This document shows positions 14,593-23,618 of a stretch of DNA of 54,981 bases, in pieces. Position 1 is the first letter of the stretch, and each line of letters begins with the position of its first letter. The position numbers were made by a program, and so were the translations under genes. The notes beneath the pieces are model-generated. The model was not told where the DNA came from. It saw only the letters and a program-made list of their open reading frames with translations, and searched no databases. Origin of the DNA: JAZLFH01 sp045615705 (GTDB lineage Bacteria > Bacillota > Clostridia > UMGS1883); NCBI GenBank assembly GCA_045615705.1, contig JAZLFH010000053.1, positions 1 through 54,981 of the forward strand, given 5' to 3'.

Positions 14593-17358
14593 TCAAGTAA
14601 TAATAACAATATTACTTCCACCGCTCTTTTCTTTTTTTACTACTATTTGTTTTTCAATTCTATCTTTAAGTTCGCTTACATGAGAAATTATTCCGACAAG
14701 TCTGTTACCATCAGCAAGAGAAGAAAGTGCCTTAATCGCCTGTGCCAAAGATTCATCATCCAAAGAACCAAAGCCTTCATCAACAAACATTGTATCAAGT
14801 TTTATTCCGCCTGCAGATGACTGGATTTCATCAGACAAGCCAAGTGCAAGAGAAAGAGATGCTTTAAATGATTCACCACCGGACAAGGTTTTTACGCTTC
14901 TTTCGGTACCGTTATAGTGATCGATTACATCAAGTTCAAGACCGCTTTGACTGCGATTGTTTTCGGCTTCTTTTCTGCGTTTTAATTCATACTGACCGCC
15001 TGACATAACCATAAATCTTGTGTTAGCACGATTTATAATTCGGTCAAAGTAGGTCATCTGAATATATGTTTCCAGCATAACCTTTTCCTTTCCGCTCAAG
15101 TTACCGTTTGCAGTATTGGAAAGTGCTTTCATCCATGTCCATTTTTCTTCAACGCTTTTGATTTCATCAAGTTTTTGCAGAATACTATCAAGAGAAAATT
15201 TATTGGAAGTTTTGCGACTATGTACTTCTTTTGACTTTGCATCAAGCTCTGCCTGTTTTTCCTCAAACAGTTGTTTATTTTCTTTCTCGTTTTCTAAATC
15301 AACATCAGTACCGCTACCTATATGCTTCAGAATTTCTTCTTTAGCAGATTTTAGTGATGCAAGCTTTTCTTTATTTTCATTTACAGCCTTCAAAGCTTCA
15401 TCATAAGATTTTTGAATTTCTTCGGATTCTTTGTTTAAGGCTGTTATTTGATTTTCAGCCTCTGTTTTTGTTTCAAAAGTCAGTTTTTTTGTAAGCTCTG
15501 CAATGCGTTTTCCTAAAGCTTCATTTTTAATAGCTTTTGCTTTGACCTCATCCTTGAGTTCGCTTAGTTCCTTCTTTTCTTTTTCAAGAGCAGCGGACTT
15601 CTCAGGTATAAGGTCATCAAGTTCTTCTTTACGTTCGATTTTAGCCTGAGCTTTGTTCAGCTTCTTCTCGATATCGTCCATCAAAGTATCTATCTCCGAT
15701 ACTTTTACCACAATGACGGATTTAGCGTCATCCAATGATGCATCGCCTAAAAGCGATGATATTTCTTTTTTTACATTTTCTTCTTTTTCATCTGATGCGC
15801 CTTTTAATTTGCCTGCTTCAACTCTCGCATTATTTGCAACAGTATTTGCTTCGTTAAGCTTAACCTGCAAATTGTCAAGTTCTTCTTTTGTAGGAACATC
15901 CGCAGGTTTTGTTGCTAATTTAGGATGCGAGGTTGAGCCGCATACGGGGCAGGGTTTGTTCATTTCTAATGTTTCTGCCAGGATTCCTGCCTGTGCCTCA
16001 AGGTAAATTCTTGTTTTTTCTTTTAGCTCAGCATCCAGCAATTCTGCGTTTTTCTGCTTTTGCGTATAGTCTCCTGTCACTTTCTCATATTTACTGCGTT
16101 GTTCCTTTGCATCATCAATATCGTTATTAAGCTTTTCTAATTTTTCTTTTTCTTCCTGCTGGTTTTTCTTTTCAGCTTCAATCTTCAGCTTTTCTTCACC
16201 GATTTTTTCAAGAGCTTTGTTTTCCTCCGTAAGTGCGGTTATTTCCTCAGAAAGAACTTTTATTTCATCCTCTGCTTTTTCTATATTGTTGCTGCTTCCA
16301 TCGATAAAAATCTTATTCCTGTTAAACAAATTCCATTTTTCGGAAAGTTCATCATAATCAGGCAAAAGAGCCTTTGTTTCTGCCGCTTTTTCCGTGAATT
16401 TCTTAATTTCAAGTAATTTTTCTTTCGCAGTTTCGAGTTTTTTACTTAATCCGGTTTCCTTTTCAGATTCTGTTTTAAAATCGGATTCGTTTTTCTCAAG
16501 GTCAGTTTTGGCTCTGACGATGTCTTCTGCCTTAGTTATACGAGCCTTTATATCGTCCAATTCCTTTTGCAGCTTTTCCTTTTCTTCTAAAATTGTTTTT
16601 TCGGATTTTTCATCGTCCGCTATCAGTTGTTCTAAAAGCTCTACAATTTCTTCTGTAGTCAGTTCACCATTTTTGGCATTAAAAACTTCGGTAAAGCAAG
16701 CATTATCCTCATCACACACAATGCCGTTTATGTATTGTTCAATACTGCTTTTAATTGCATCATATTCGCGGCTGAGATTTCCCGATTCCGATTTCAATTT
16801 TTCCTGCAGAACATAATAGCTTTGTGTCTTAAAAAGTTTTTGGAATATTTTCTTTCGCTCATCAGTAGAAGCTAACAGCAGTTTAAGAAAATCACCCTGA
16901 GCTATCATAGCAATTTGCGTGAATTGGTTTCTGTCAATACCTATTATTTCAACAACAGCATTATTAACTTCTTTTAGTTTTGTAACTACTCTTCCGTTTG
17001 GAAAGTGCAGTTCAGCATTGGCTTTTTCCGATGTATAGCCTTCGCCTCTTGATTTTGGACGCTCATACTCAGGATTCCTTTTAATATAATATTCTTTATC
17101 ATTACAAGTAAAACATAATTCCACTTCTGTGGGAGTTTCAGGCACTGCATACTTTGATCGGAACATGGACGATTCTCTTGTTTGTCCGCTTGCTTCTCCA
17201 AAAAGAGCAAAGGTAATTGCATCAAATATGGTAGTTTTTCCCGCACCTGTATCACCGGTTATCAGGTAAAGACCATTTTGTCCAAGCCTATCAAGTTCGA
17301 GAGTTATTTTTCCGGCATAGGGTCCAAAAGCAGACATTATAAGTTTATTTGGTCTCAT
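14593..17358 (-). CDS. sbcC: SbcC: SMC-like ATPase subunit of the SbcCD nuclease
   Basis: A 921-residue protein, complete. It has Walker A GDTGAGKTT (residues 35-43), the Q-loop IAQGDF near 152-157, two long coiled coils (about 200-460 and 490-760), and a zinc hook C470-P-V-C473 between them. The ABC signature LSGGESFKASLSLALGLS and Walker B MFVDEGFGSLDD lie in the C-terminal lobe. With SbcD it forms the Mre11-Rad50-type complex that cleaves hairpins, palindromes and protein-blocked DNA ends. The start at 17,358 shares ATGA with the sbcD stop and has GGGAGGG upstream; an earlier in-frame ATG at 17,373 overlaps the RBS. It is the last gene of the AbiE-TerBN-SbcCD operon, inside a mobile element, which is unusual for a pair normally in the core genome. 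Confidence 0.95.
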   Translation of the reverse strand: MRPNKLIMSAFGPYAGKITLELDRLGQNGLYLITGDTGAGKTTIFDAITFALFGEASGQTRESSMFRSKYAVPETPTEVELCFTCNDKEYYIKRNPEYERPKSRGEGYTSEKANAELHFPNGRVVTKLKEVNNAVVEIIGIDRNQFTQIAMIAQGDFLKLLLASTDERKKIFQKLFKTQSYYVLQEKLKSESGNLSREYDAIKSSIEQYINGIVCDEDNACFTEVFNAKNGELTTEEIVELLEQLIADDEKSEKTILEEKEKLQKELDDIKARITKAEDIVRAKTDLEKNESDFKTESEKETGLSKKLETAKEKLLEIKKFTEKAAETKALLPDYDELSEKWNLFNRNKIFIDGSSNNIEKAEDEIKVLSEEITALTEENKALEKIGEEKLKIEAEKKNQQEEKEKLEKLNNDIDDAKEQRSKYEKVTGDYTQKQKNAELLDAELKEKTRIYLEAQAGILAETLEMNKPCPVCGSTSHPKLATKPADVPTKEELDNLQVKLNEANTVANNARVEAGKLKGASDEKEENVKKEISSLLGDASLDDAKSVIVVKVSEIDTLMDDIEKKLNKAQAKIERKEELDDLIPEKSAALEKEKKELSELKDEVKAKAIKNEALGKRIAELTKKLTFETKTEAENQITALNKESEEIQKSYDEALKAVNENKEKLASLKSAKEEILKHIGSGTDVDLENEKENKQLFEEKQAELDAKSKEVHSRKTSNKFSLDSILQKLDEIKSVEEKWTWMKALSNTANGNLSGKEKVMLETYIQMTYFDRIINRANTRFMVMSGGQYELKRRKEAENNRSQSGLELDVIDHYNGTERSVKTLSGGESFKASLSLALGLSDEIQSSAGGIKLDTMFVDEGFGSLDDESLAQAIKALSSLADGNRLVGIISHVSELKDRIEKQIVVKKEKSGGSNIVIIT

Positions 17359-18494
17359 ATTTCTCCCTCCCATATTTCTTCAATAAGCTTTTTCATAAAA
17401 TCACTTTGCTTATAATTCATAGGTTGATTATTTTGCTTTTCATAAAATTCTGAAAAATGTTCATACGGAGATTTTTTCTCCACATTATCTGCACCGTCAA
17501 TAGAATTCATATCCCTTGTACGGAGATTATCATAATCAAGTTTCATAAGGTTATGATAAACAGTTCGAAGCTTACCTATTGCATCAGGAATATCATCTTC
17601 ATCCGTAAGTGTAATATGAACATAATCCTCCTGCAACGTAGTTTTTTTATAATAATCCCGAAGCATAATTTCATCATATTTACCTTTTATTTCTACCATA
17701 TCACGGAGTGGCTTTAACGGAACCGTTTTTACTGAAAGTTTGCCCTTTTCATAAAGTTCAACTCCCGTAACACTCTTATTATCCTTCGATTCCGAAAAAG
17801 AATATTTAAGCGGTGTTCCGGAATATCTCACTTTTTCGGATTTGCAATTCTGCGGACGGTGAATATGACCGAGTGCGGTATAGTCAAACACATCAAAAAC
17901 AGACACATCAACATTATCTGCTCCCCCAACGGATATTTCCTCCGACTCTGTTCGTTCCGCTCCCGTTACAAATTGATGAGTTATCATGATATTTCGTTCG
18001 TTTGAATCTATATTAAAATTTTCAACAGCAACACGCACAGCATCCGAATATGAATTAATTTCAACATCTTCGTTAAATTTGCGAATATGAACCGGCTTTA
18101 CAAATGGAAGCATCCAAATGTTTATTTTGCCGTATTCATCTTCTAATGTCACAGGACATATATTTCCATCATAAACCGGCGACATATATATTTTGCTTGC
18201 TTCCATAAGTTTTCCTCCGAAAGCAATACGTTCAGGTGAGTCATGATTACCGCTGATTACAAAAACATATACATTCCTTTTTGATAACTTTACTAAAAAA
18301 TTATCAAAAAGTGCTACCGCTTCTGCTGACGGAACTGATTTGTCATACACATCACCTGCTATAATTACCCCATCCGGCTTTTGTTCATCTATGATATTTA
18401 TTATTTGATTTAGTATGTATTCCTGATCCTCAAGCATTGAGTATTCATTTACTCTTTTTCCTATATGAAGATCTGATAAATGTATAAATTTCAT
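17355..18494 (-). CDS. sbcD: SbcD: Mre11-type nuclease subunit
   Basis: A 379-residue metallophosphoesterase nuclease with every metal-binding motif: D8 and H10 (LSDLHIGK), GDVYD near residue 49, GNHDSPER near 82, THQF near 173 and GHIH near 210. The C-terminal capping region and the SbcC-binding tail (KQSDFMKKLIEEIWEGEI) are intact. It digests DNA ends together with SbcC. The start overlaps the TerB-N gene stop by 4 nt (ATGA), and its own stop overlaps sbcC by 4 nt. This strict coupling suggests the TerB-N protein and SbcCD are made in fixed ratio and act together. Confidence 0.95.
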   Translation of the reverse strand: MKFIHLSDLHIGKRVNEYSMLEDQEYILNQIINIIDEQKPDGVIIAGDVYDKSVPSAEAVALFDNFLVKLSKRNVYVFVISGNHDSPERIAFGGKLMEASKIYMSPVYDGNICPVTLEDEYGKINIWMLPFVKPVHIRKFNEDVEINSYSDAVRVAVENFNIDSNERNIMITHQFVTGAERTESEEISVGGADNVDVSVFDVFDYTALGHIHRPQNCKSEKVRYSGTPLKYSFSESKDNKSVTGVELYEKGKLSVKTVPLKPLRDMVEIKGKYDEIMLRDYYKKTTLQEDYVHITLTDEDDIPDAIGKLRTVYHNLMKLDYDNLRTRDMNSIDGADNVEKKSPYEHFSEFYEKQNNQPMNYKQSDFMKKLIEEIWEGEI

Positions 18495-19981
18495 TTTATT
18501 TTTCCCTCAGCGTTTGATTTCTCTTTTCTGAAAAAATCCATTTCTTGAGATTTACTCATTATCGCAAGAGGTCCCATCGGCTTGAGTCCGGCATAGTATT
18601 CCAATGCTCTGTCACATGCGGAAAGGACTTCCGATATTTTACCTTGTTCTGCAAATATGGTAACCATATATTTAAAAGCATCTATCTTTTTCCAAAAACA
18701 ATATTTTCTTTCAATTCCATCGATAGAGTTTTGAATTATTGATAGCATAAAATTATCGTTCGATTTAGTATATTCTTTCAGTTGTTCTTTTAAATATTTA
18801 TATTCATGTTCTTTTTTACTATCATTTTGTTGCAAAACATCAGTAATTAGTCCCAAACATACTTCACTGTATTCAAGGCATTTTTCAGAATATGAATGAT
18901 TTTCTTCTCTATGTGTAAAATAATGTTTACACAAGTCACAACATTTATTATATTTTTCTTCAACTTCAACAGAATTCTCAAATGCCATCATCAACTCTTG
19001 TTCCATTTTAGTAAATGCTTTTGCAGTAATTACAGGTCTGGGTATAGGCGTTCTTTTTGCTGGGACTTTAGCTTCCGGCATATTCCCTGTTTTCCTCAAT
19101 TCTGCAAGCTTTGCTTTTACCATATCATGTGTTTTTTGCAATAAAGCAGAAATTGTTTTTTTGTTTTCTTCACTGATTTCGGTATTTATTTCAGTACATG
19201 CAACAGAAGAATTTGCAAATGGTGTAAACGCATATGTTATACCGCTTTTTTTATTTTGACTGATACATTCGAAAAGAGGTACATATCCATTCCTATATTT
19301 ATTTGAAATAATATTTTCTAAACATTCTTGAAACATTTCAGGATATTTATTTATATAAAGTTTGTTAGTAAACCCGAACTTATTCGCCAATAGAATAAAA
19401 TCATATGCATCAAAAGGTATACCCAATTTATACTTTGCAAAAATGTAGCATTTTTCAATATACTGTATTTCATCTTTTAAATTTATCGATTCTAATATTC
19501 TATTGAAAAGTTTTTTGTCATTCATCACGGCAGACATATACAACAACATCTTCGCAGAATAATTACGAAAAGAACTTTTTTCCTTATATGTATCACGCAA
19601 TTTTAAAATTACATCAACAACTTGATTGGTCTTATTAAAAAACAGACGTTCAAGACCACAGTAAAACAAATAAACATATTCAATGCTGAATTCACCCGAG
19701 TAGGGACTTCGCAAAAATTGCGTATAAGTATATTTTTGTTCAGCATTCAACATATCAAAGGTAAACGAATAACCAGTCAACGGAATTACAGAATCGTATT
19801 CGTCAACCGACTTAATCTCAAATTCGTCTGGCATAGCACTTGGTTCATCTTTGGATAAAACAAATTCGTTTCCATGCCACTTTAAATTTTGTTTGTCAAT
19901 TATATCATTTTTACATATTAGCAAATTTTTCAAATCAGAATGAATCTGTTTTTTTAACTCAACTAATTTTATTGCTTTCAT
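18491..19981 (-). CDS. TerB N-terminal-domain protein of the AbiE-SbcCD operon
   Basis: A 496-residue protein. The TerB-N domain is recognisable at about residues 60-200: a GYSF element, then LNAEQKYTYTQFLRSPY followed by EYVYLFYCGLERLFF, corresponding to the family pattern of a QxxxYLxWL-type helix and YxFLFxYGLERR. A linker rich in Pro and Arg follows (AKVPAKRTPIPRPVITAKAF, about 320-345). The C-terminal 150 residues form a helical, TPR-like repeat region with four cysteines around 365-395. TerB-N proteins have been placed by comparative genomics in stress and DNA-processing systems; their activity is unknown. The start at 19,981 has GGGAGGAG 7 nt upstream and follows the abiEii stop by 1 nt. 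It probably bridges the AbiE pair and SbcCD. Confidence 0.82.
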   Translation of the reverse strand: MKAIKLVELKKQIHSDLKNLLICKNDIIDKQNLKWHGNEFVLSKDEPSAMPDEFEIKSVDEYDSVIPLTGYSFTFDMLNAEQKYTYTQFLRSPYSGEFSIEYVYLFYCGLERLFFNKTNQVVDVILKLRDTYKEKSSFRNYSAKMLLYMSAVMNDKKLFNRILESINLKDEIQYIEKCYIFAKYKLGIPFDAYDFILLANKFGFTNKLYINKYPEMFQECLENIISNKYRNGYVPLFECISQNKKSGITYAFTPFANSSVACTEINTEISEENKKTISALLQKTHDMVKAKLAELRKTGNMPEAKVPAKRTPIPRPVITAKAFTKMEQELMMAFENSVEVEEKYNKCCDLCKHYFTHREENHSYSEKCLEYSEVCLGLITDVLQQNDSKKEHEYKYLKEQLKEYTKSNDNFMLSIIQNSIDGIERKYCFWKKIDAFKYMVTIFAEQGKISEVLSACDRALEYYAGLKPMGPLAIMSKSQEMDFFRKEKSNAEGKIK

Positions 19982-19982
19982 A

Positions 19983-20882
19983 TCAATGCTCCTCCCATTT
20001 GCCTCTATTTTTATCCCAATATTCAAAAAACTCGCACTCGTTTATGATTGCATTCCAAACAGGTTTTAAAAACTCACAAATTGACTCTATAACAGTTTTG
20101 AACTCAAGTTCCGGCATTTTTATCGTGCGAATATACAAATTCCATTTTGAAATCATCTGTGAATCATTTGCAAATTCTTTTATTTTATCAAGACTATCTC
20201 TGCTATATGTAGTACCTCTGTTTTGCAGCGTTTCAAATATTGCTTCCTGCAATTTGCGGCCATCAAAATCAAACATATTGGAAAGATAATATATATCATA
20301 AAAATCTTTCATTCTGCTTGTCATTTCAAGAAGCTGAAGTATGGCATCAAATTTTTCAGCTATTGTACTTTCAAGAGAATATGTGCTTATTTCAGGCTTT
20401 GTAAATTCATCAAGCTGAACCGGTATAATCCTCTTTTCAGATTTCGGCACAATAATATCTCCCACACCTAAATCTACATTAAAAGGCGTGCGAGTGTTTT
20501 TTATTTTCCCCATTATTTGAAATGAAACGCCTTTATATTTTCTTTGTGGCGATATAGTTTCAAAGCCCTTTGCCGTAAGTACTATAAAATCATTTCCTGT
20601 ATCTACACTTAGGATTTCTGTTATGATTTTTTCTATCTCTTCAACACTATTTGGAAGCTGACGCATAAGAAAATCTATATCCACTGTTGCTCTGCTCTCG
20701 AAGTTGGTGAGAGTATAAATAAACAAACCGCCTTTGAGAACTAGATTATCCGCATATTTTGACATTGAAAGCTTGCGCAGGAATTCTTCCTGACAAAACA
20801 ACTGCAAATGCATTTGAAGTGGCATACCCGTTTTCTTTGCCTTATTTTTGAGTTTTGCAAGTACCGATGCACCTATATCCAT
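19983..20882 (-). CDS. abiEii: AbiEii-type nucleotidyltransferase toxin
   Basis: A 299-residue nucleotidyltransferase of the AbiEii/AbiGii family (DUF1814). Motif I is KGGLFIYTL with GG51-52, followed by D68-x-D70 in ATVDIDF. A further aspartate lies in FNVDLGVGD (about residue 144), the third motif is STIAEKFDAIL and the fourth is RMKDFYDIYYL. All catalytic positions look intact. In type IV toxin-antitoxin AbiE systems this protein nucleotidylates a target (tRNA in the mycobacterial relative) and stops growth, giving phage abortive infection. The start at 20,882 overlaps the abiEi stop by 1 nt (TGATG), with GGAG upstream. An earlier GTG at 20,891 is possible but less likely. Confidence 0.92.
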   Translation of the reverse strand: MDIGASVLAKLKNKAKKTGMPLQMHLQLFCQEEFLRKLSMSKYADNLVLKGGLFIYTLTNFESRATVDIDFLMRQLPNSVEEIEKIITEILSVDTGNDFIVLTAKGFETISPQRKYKGVSFQIMGKIKNTRTPFNVDLGVGDIIVPKSEKRIIPVQLDEFTKPEISTYSLESTIAEKFDAILQLLEMTSRMKDFYDIYYLSNMFDFDGRKLQEAIFETLQNRGTTYSRDSLDKIKEFANDSQMISKWNLYIRTIKMPELEFKTVIESICEFLKPVWNAIINECEFFEYWDKNRGKWEEH

Positions 20883-21538
20883 CACAACCACACTCCTATT
20901 CTGTCCCGTACTTTTTTATGAATATTTCTCTTTTTTGCATATTCCAAAAGATTAGTTATATTTTTACCGCTATCATTTATATATCCTATAATTGCCTTGT
21001 TATAAATTTCTCTGTCCATTTTATTTTCATGCTTAATACATTCGCAAATAAGTCTATCCTTATCAAATATTCTCATAATACAATCTTCATATTTTGCTTC
21101 GGTAATACCATATTCAAGATGAGTTTTTTCTATATAGTACGGTTTTACATAAGGATAATCTATATTAAATCTTGCCTTAGATACGTTTCTATCTATCGCA
21201 ATATCCCATGTAAGCGGAGTTCTATCGCTATATCCATAATAGAACAAAGCAGAAGTCATACAAAGAACTCCATCCGGATATAGACAACTGATGAGTTTTG
21301 CTTCGCTGTCACTTTCCGAATACCTTATAACTCTGTAATAACCCTGTTTTATACGTTCAATATATCCTTCCTTTATAAGTTCTCCTATTTCCTTTGAATA
21401 AATGCCTATACTGTTAAGCTCTGCAGTACGAATTAAGCATTTTATCCCATTATTAGTATCTAAATTTACTTTTGTTTGTCTCAAAGATGAATAGAAAGAA
21501 TCTATTATTTTATTATAGTAAGTAATTGTCTTTTTCAC
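20882..21538 (-). CDS. abiEi: AbiEi-type antitoxin/transcription regulator
   Basis: A 218-residue protein with the AbiEi layout: an N-terminal winged helix (CLIRTAELNSIGIYSKEIGE, then LIKEGYIERIKQGYYRV) and a C-terminal antitoxin domain (GVLCMTSALFYYGYSDRTPL through ECIKHENKMDREIYNKAIIGY). AbiEi proteins bind inverted repeats in their own promoter and neutralise AbiEii without contact. The start is GTG at 21,538, because GAGG lies 8 nt before it; another GTG at 21,547 falls within the RBS. It is the first gene of the operon, behind a strong sigma-A promoter, with a candidate operator (ATATAAA/TTTATAT) between the -10 and the RBS. Confidence 0.9.
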   Translation of the reverse strand: MKKTITYYNKIIDSFYSSLRQTKVNLDTNNGIKCLIRTAELNSIGIYSKEIGELIKEGYIERIKQGYYRVIRYSESDSEAKLISCLYPDGVLCMTSALFYYGYSDRTPLTWDIAIDRNVSKARFNIDYPYVKPYYIEKTHLEYGITEAKYEDCIMRIFDKDRLICECIKHENKMDREIYNKAIIGYINDSGKNITNLLEYAKKRNIHKKVRDRIGVWL

Positions 21539-21550
21539 TTTTTTCACCTC

Positions 21551-21580
21551 ATATAAATTCGCATTGTGGCAACTTTATAT
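21551..21580 (-). promoter_or_regulatory. Candidate AbiEi operator
   Basis: Inverted repeat ATATAAA (21,551-21,557) and TTTATAT (21,574-21,580), 16 nt apart, just downstream of the -10. Its place suits autorepression known for AbiEi; the AT-rich arms make chance occurrence possible. Confidence 0.3.
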
Positions 21581-21582
21581 AT

Positions 21583-21611
21583 ATTATAATCTAAAAAGCA
21601 AAAAAAGTCAA
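21583..21611 (-). promoter_or_regulatory. Sigma-A promoter of the AbiE-TerBN-SbcCD operon
   Basis: Minus strand TTGACT, 17 nt, TATAAT; no terminator is visible between it and the end of sbcC. Confidence 0.8.
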
Positions 21612-21637
21612 GTGAATCTAAAGAAATTATTATGCTA

Positions 21638-23182
21638 CTATTGCCAATTTATCTTAACATTATTTTTGTCAAATACGGTTATTTTACTAATCATAAGATC
21701 AACAAGTTCTTTTTTTAAAACTTTATCTCGGGTATGTTTTTTCATTGCAATCAATTTGTCTCCAATCATGTTTAATTTGATGGTTTTATTTTTCAAATTC
21801 TCAACACAATTATTGTATTGTGTAGCCTCCTCATCATACTTTGCTTTACCTGTTTTAAAAACTTCTTCATCTACGAGTTGATGAATATAATTGTCGTATA
21901 GTTCAAACTTCTTACGTTTGATTTCACCAATACTTTGGTAAAGTTCTCGCATTTGTTTTTCTATATTTTTAATTTCTTTTTTTGCATCTGCAGGACTGAC
22001 TGCTTCTTTTTTTAATTCAAGCTTAATTTCTTCTTTTATAAGTTTGAGAATCATTTTATTAAATGACTTTGATGATATATATTTTGTGTTACAAGCTTCT
22101 TTGTTTAGCATTCGTGTGTAACACACATATGATGCTGTATCGGGATTACTCCCACATTTTTGTATTTTTGCTCCACACACACCGCAATATATTTTTCCAA
22201 GAAATACATTATTTACACTCTTCCTTTTCTTTTTGGGTTTTGATGAAGAATTTAATAATTTCTGAACCTCATCAAAAATTTCTTTATCAACTATTTTTTC
22301 ATGAGTATTCTCATGTATTATCCATTTTGTACTATCTGTGTTCTTAATCCTTATATCACCTGTCTTATAGTAGGTAGACTCATTTCTTCCTTGAGTATAA
22401 TTTCCGATATATGTCGGATTAGTAAGGATGTCTTGTATTGTGCCTCTGTTCCATATTTTAGGTTCTGACTCACATTTCGAATAGTTATATGGCGTTATTA
22501 TGTTATGGTTTGATAAATATTCTGCAACCTTTTTAATGGATTTATATCCTAAATACAAATCGAATATTTGCTTAACAACAGGAGCTGTTTCAGGATTAAT
22601 TACAAGTTTATAATCATTATCCAGAGAATAACCGTACGGTGCTTTTCTGTAAACATTAATTCCCTTTTTTCTGAGTAATTGAACTGATTGTCCGATTTTT
22701 AACGACATATCTTTTGAATACATCATATTAATCAAATTTTTAAATGGCACAACTACGCTTGCTTCATTTATTCGTTTTAAATTGTCATAATTATCATTGA
22801 TAGAAATAAATCTTATACCGCTACTCTGGAAGAAAATATTGATTAATTGCTCTGTTTCAACAAAGTTCCTTCCAAGTCTTGAATAATCCTTCACAACAAT
22901 ACAATTAATTTTATCCTCATAAATATCCCTCATCATTTCCTTGAATGCAGGCCTATTATAATTTGTTCCTGAATATCCATTGTCGGAATATACCTTATAC
23001 AAAACCATATCATCGCAAGACATCACATAGTCTTTATCTAATTCAATTTGATTTTGCAATGACCGATAATTCTTGCTTAATTCCTTATCTTCCATTGAAA
23101 GCCTTGCATATATTCCAACATTATATATTTTTGTTTTATCTTCAATTGTAATATTTTGCTGTTTTCTACTTTTCCTTGCCAT
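21638..23182 (-). CDS. Large serine recombinase 2
   Basis: A 514-residue serine recombinase. The resolvase domain has nucleophile S29 in IYARLSMED, then VYSDNGYSGTNYNRPAF and IVVKDYSRLGRNFVETEQ. The recombinase domain spans about residues 170-300 (GTIQDILTNPTYIGNYTQGR). A zinc ribbon follows (CGVCGAKIQKCG and YVCYTRMLNKEACNTK, about 348-385), then a coiled coil to the end. RBS GGGGAG is 10 nt upstream of ATG. It ends 27 nt before the operon promoter, so the cargo operon is transcribed separately. It is only distantly related to recombinase 1; which of the two moves the element cannot be told by eye. Confidence 0.93.
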   Translation of the reverse strand: MARKSRKQQNITIEDKTKIYNVGIYARLSMEDKELSKNYRSLQNQIELDKDYVMSCDDMVLYKVYSDNGYSGTNYNRPAFKEMMRDIYEDKINCIVVKDYSRLGRNFVETEQLINIFFQSSGIRFISINDNYDNLKRINEASVVVPFKNLINMMYSKDMSLKIGQSVQLLRKKGINVYRKAPYGYSLDNDYKLVINPETAPVVKQIFDLYLGYKSIKKVAEYLSNHNIITPYNYSKCESEPKIWNRGTIQDILTNPTYIGNYTQGRNESTYYKTGDIRIKNTDSTKWIIHENTHEKIVDKEIFDEVQKLLNSSSKPKKKRKSVNNVFLGKIYCGVCGAKIQKCGSNPDTASYVCYTRMLNKEACNTKYISSKSFNKMILKLIKEEIKLELKKEAVSPADAKKEIKNIEKQMRELYQSIGEIKRKKFELYDNYIHQLVDEEVFKTGKAKYDEEATQYNNCVENLKNKTIKLNMIGDKLIAMKKHTRDKVLKKELVDLMISKITVFDKNNVKINWQ

Positions 23183-23277
23183 ACATCATATCTCCCCTAA
23201 AAAATACTCTAATGTACATATACGAAAATAATTTTAAAAGTGCAAAACAAACATAGTAATAATTTTAATTTTAAAAT

Positions 23278-23310
23278 CAAAAGCCACCACTTTCAATGTG
23301 ATGACTTTTG
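23278..23310 (-). terminator. Hairpin after the 78-residue gene
   Basis: Thirteen pairs including two G-T (CAAAAGCCACCAC with GTGATGACTTTTG). The T run after it is weak, so it may be only partly effective. Confidence 0.4.
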
Positions 23311-23381
23311 AACATTCCATTATTTATGTACTTGACAGCATTTTTGTAAGTTATGGAGATAATAGTTTAATTATGCTTAAA

Positions 23382-23618
23382 TCAATATTCCGGTACTTCA
23401 AGCCTACCGGTTTCTATTTCTGTTTGATAAATATCAAACATTTTCTCAATACTATAGTGCCAAAATTTTGTTTTTTCATTTTCTAAATATTTATAAAATT
23501 CTGTTCTGTATAAATTACAAATAGCATCATCTTCCGATAAATGATAGGTTTGAATTATTTTTTCTATTAGAGCTGTTGTTATCAAAGATAACAAAGCAAC
23601 GAACTTTTCTTTTTCCAT
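23382..23618 (-). CDS. Small conserved-looking helical protein at the element's right end
   Basis: A 78-residue protein beginning MEKEKFVALLSLITTALIEK, with an acidic, aromatic C-terminal half (LENEKTKFWHYSIEKMFDIY). The length and composition recall DUF3791-type small proteins of Clostridia, but I cannot confirm membership. The RBS TTAGGAGT is present. It is the gene closest to the right end of the 11-kb element and separated from recombinase 2 by about 200 nt that include a hairpin. The 112 nt between this gene and the element end show no other feature. Possibly a directionality or accessory factor, without direct evidence. Confidence 0.6.
   Translation of the reverse strand: MEKEKFVALLSLITTALIEKIIQTYHLSEDDAICNLYRTEFYKYLENEKTKFWHYSIEKMFDIYQTEIETGRLEVPEY

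Noticed and set aside
14593..18494. sbcCD as ordinary core-genome genes unrelated to the element
   Set aside because: They lie within element boundaries defined by the split repeat and are coupled by ATGA overlaps to the TerB-N gene; a core copy may exist elsewhere.
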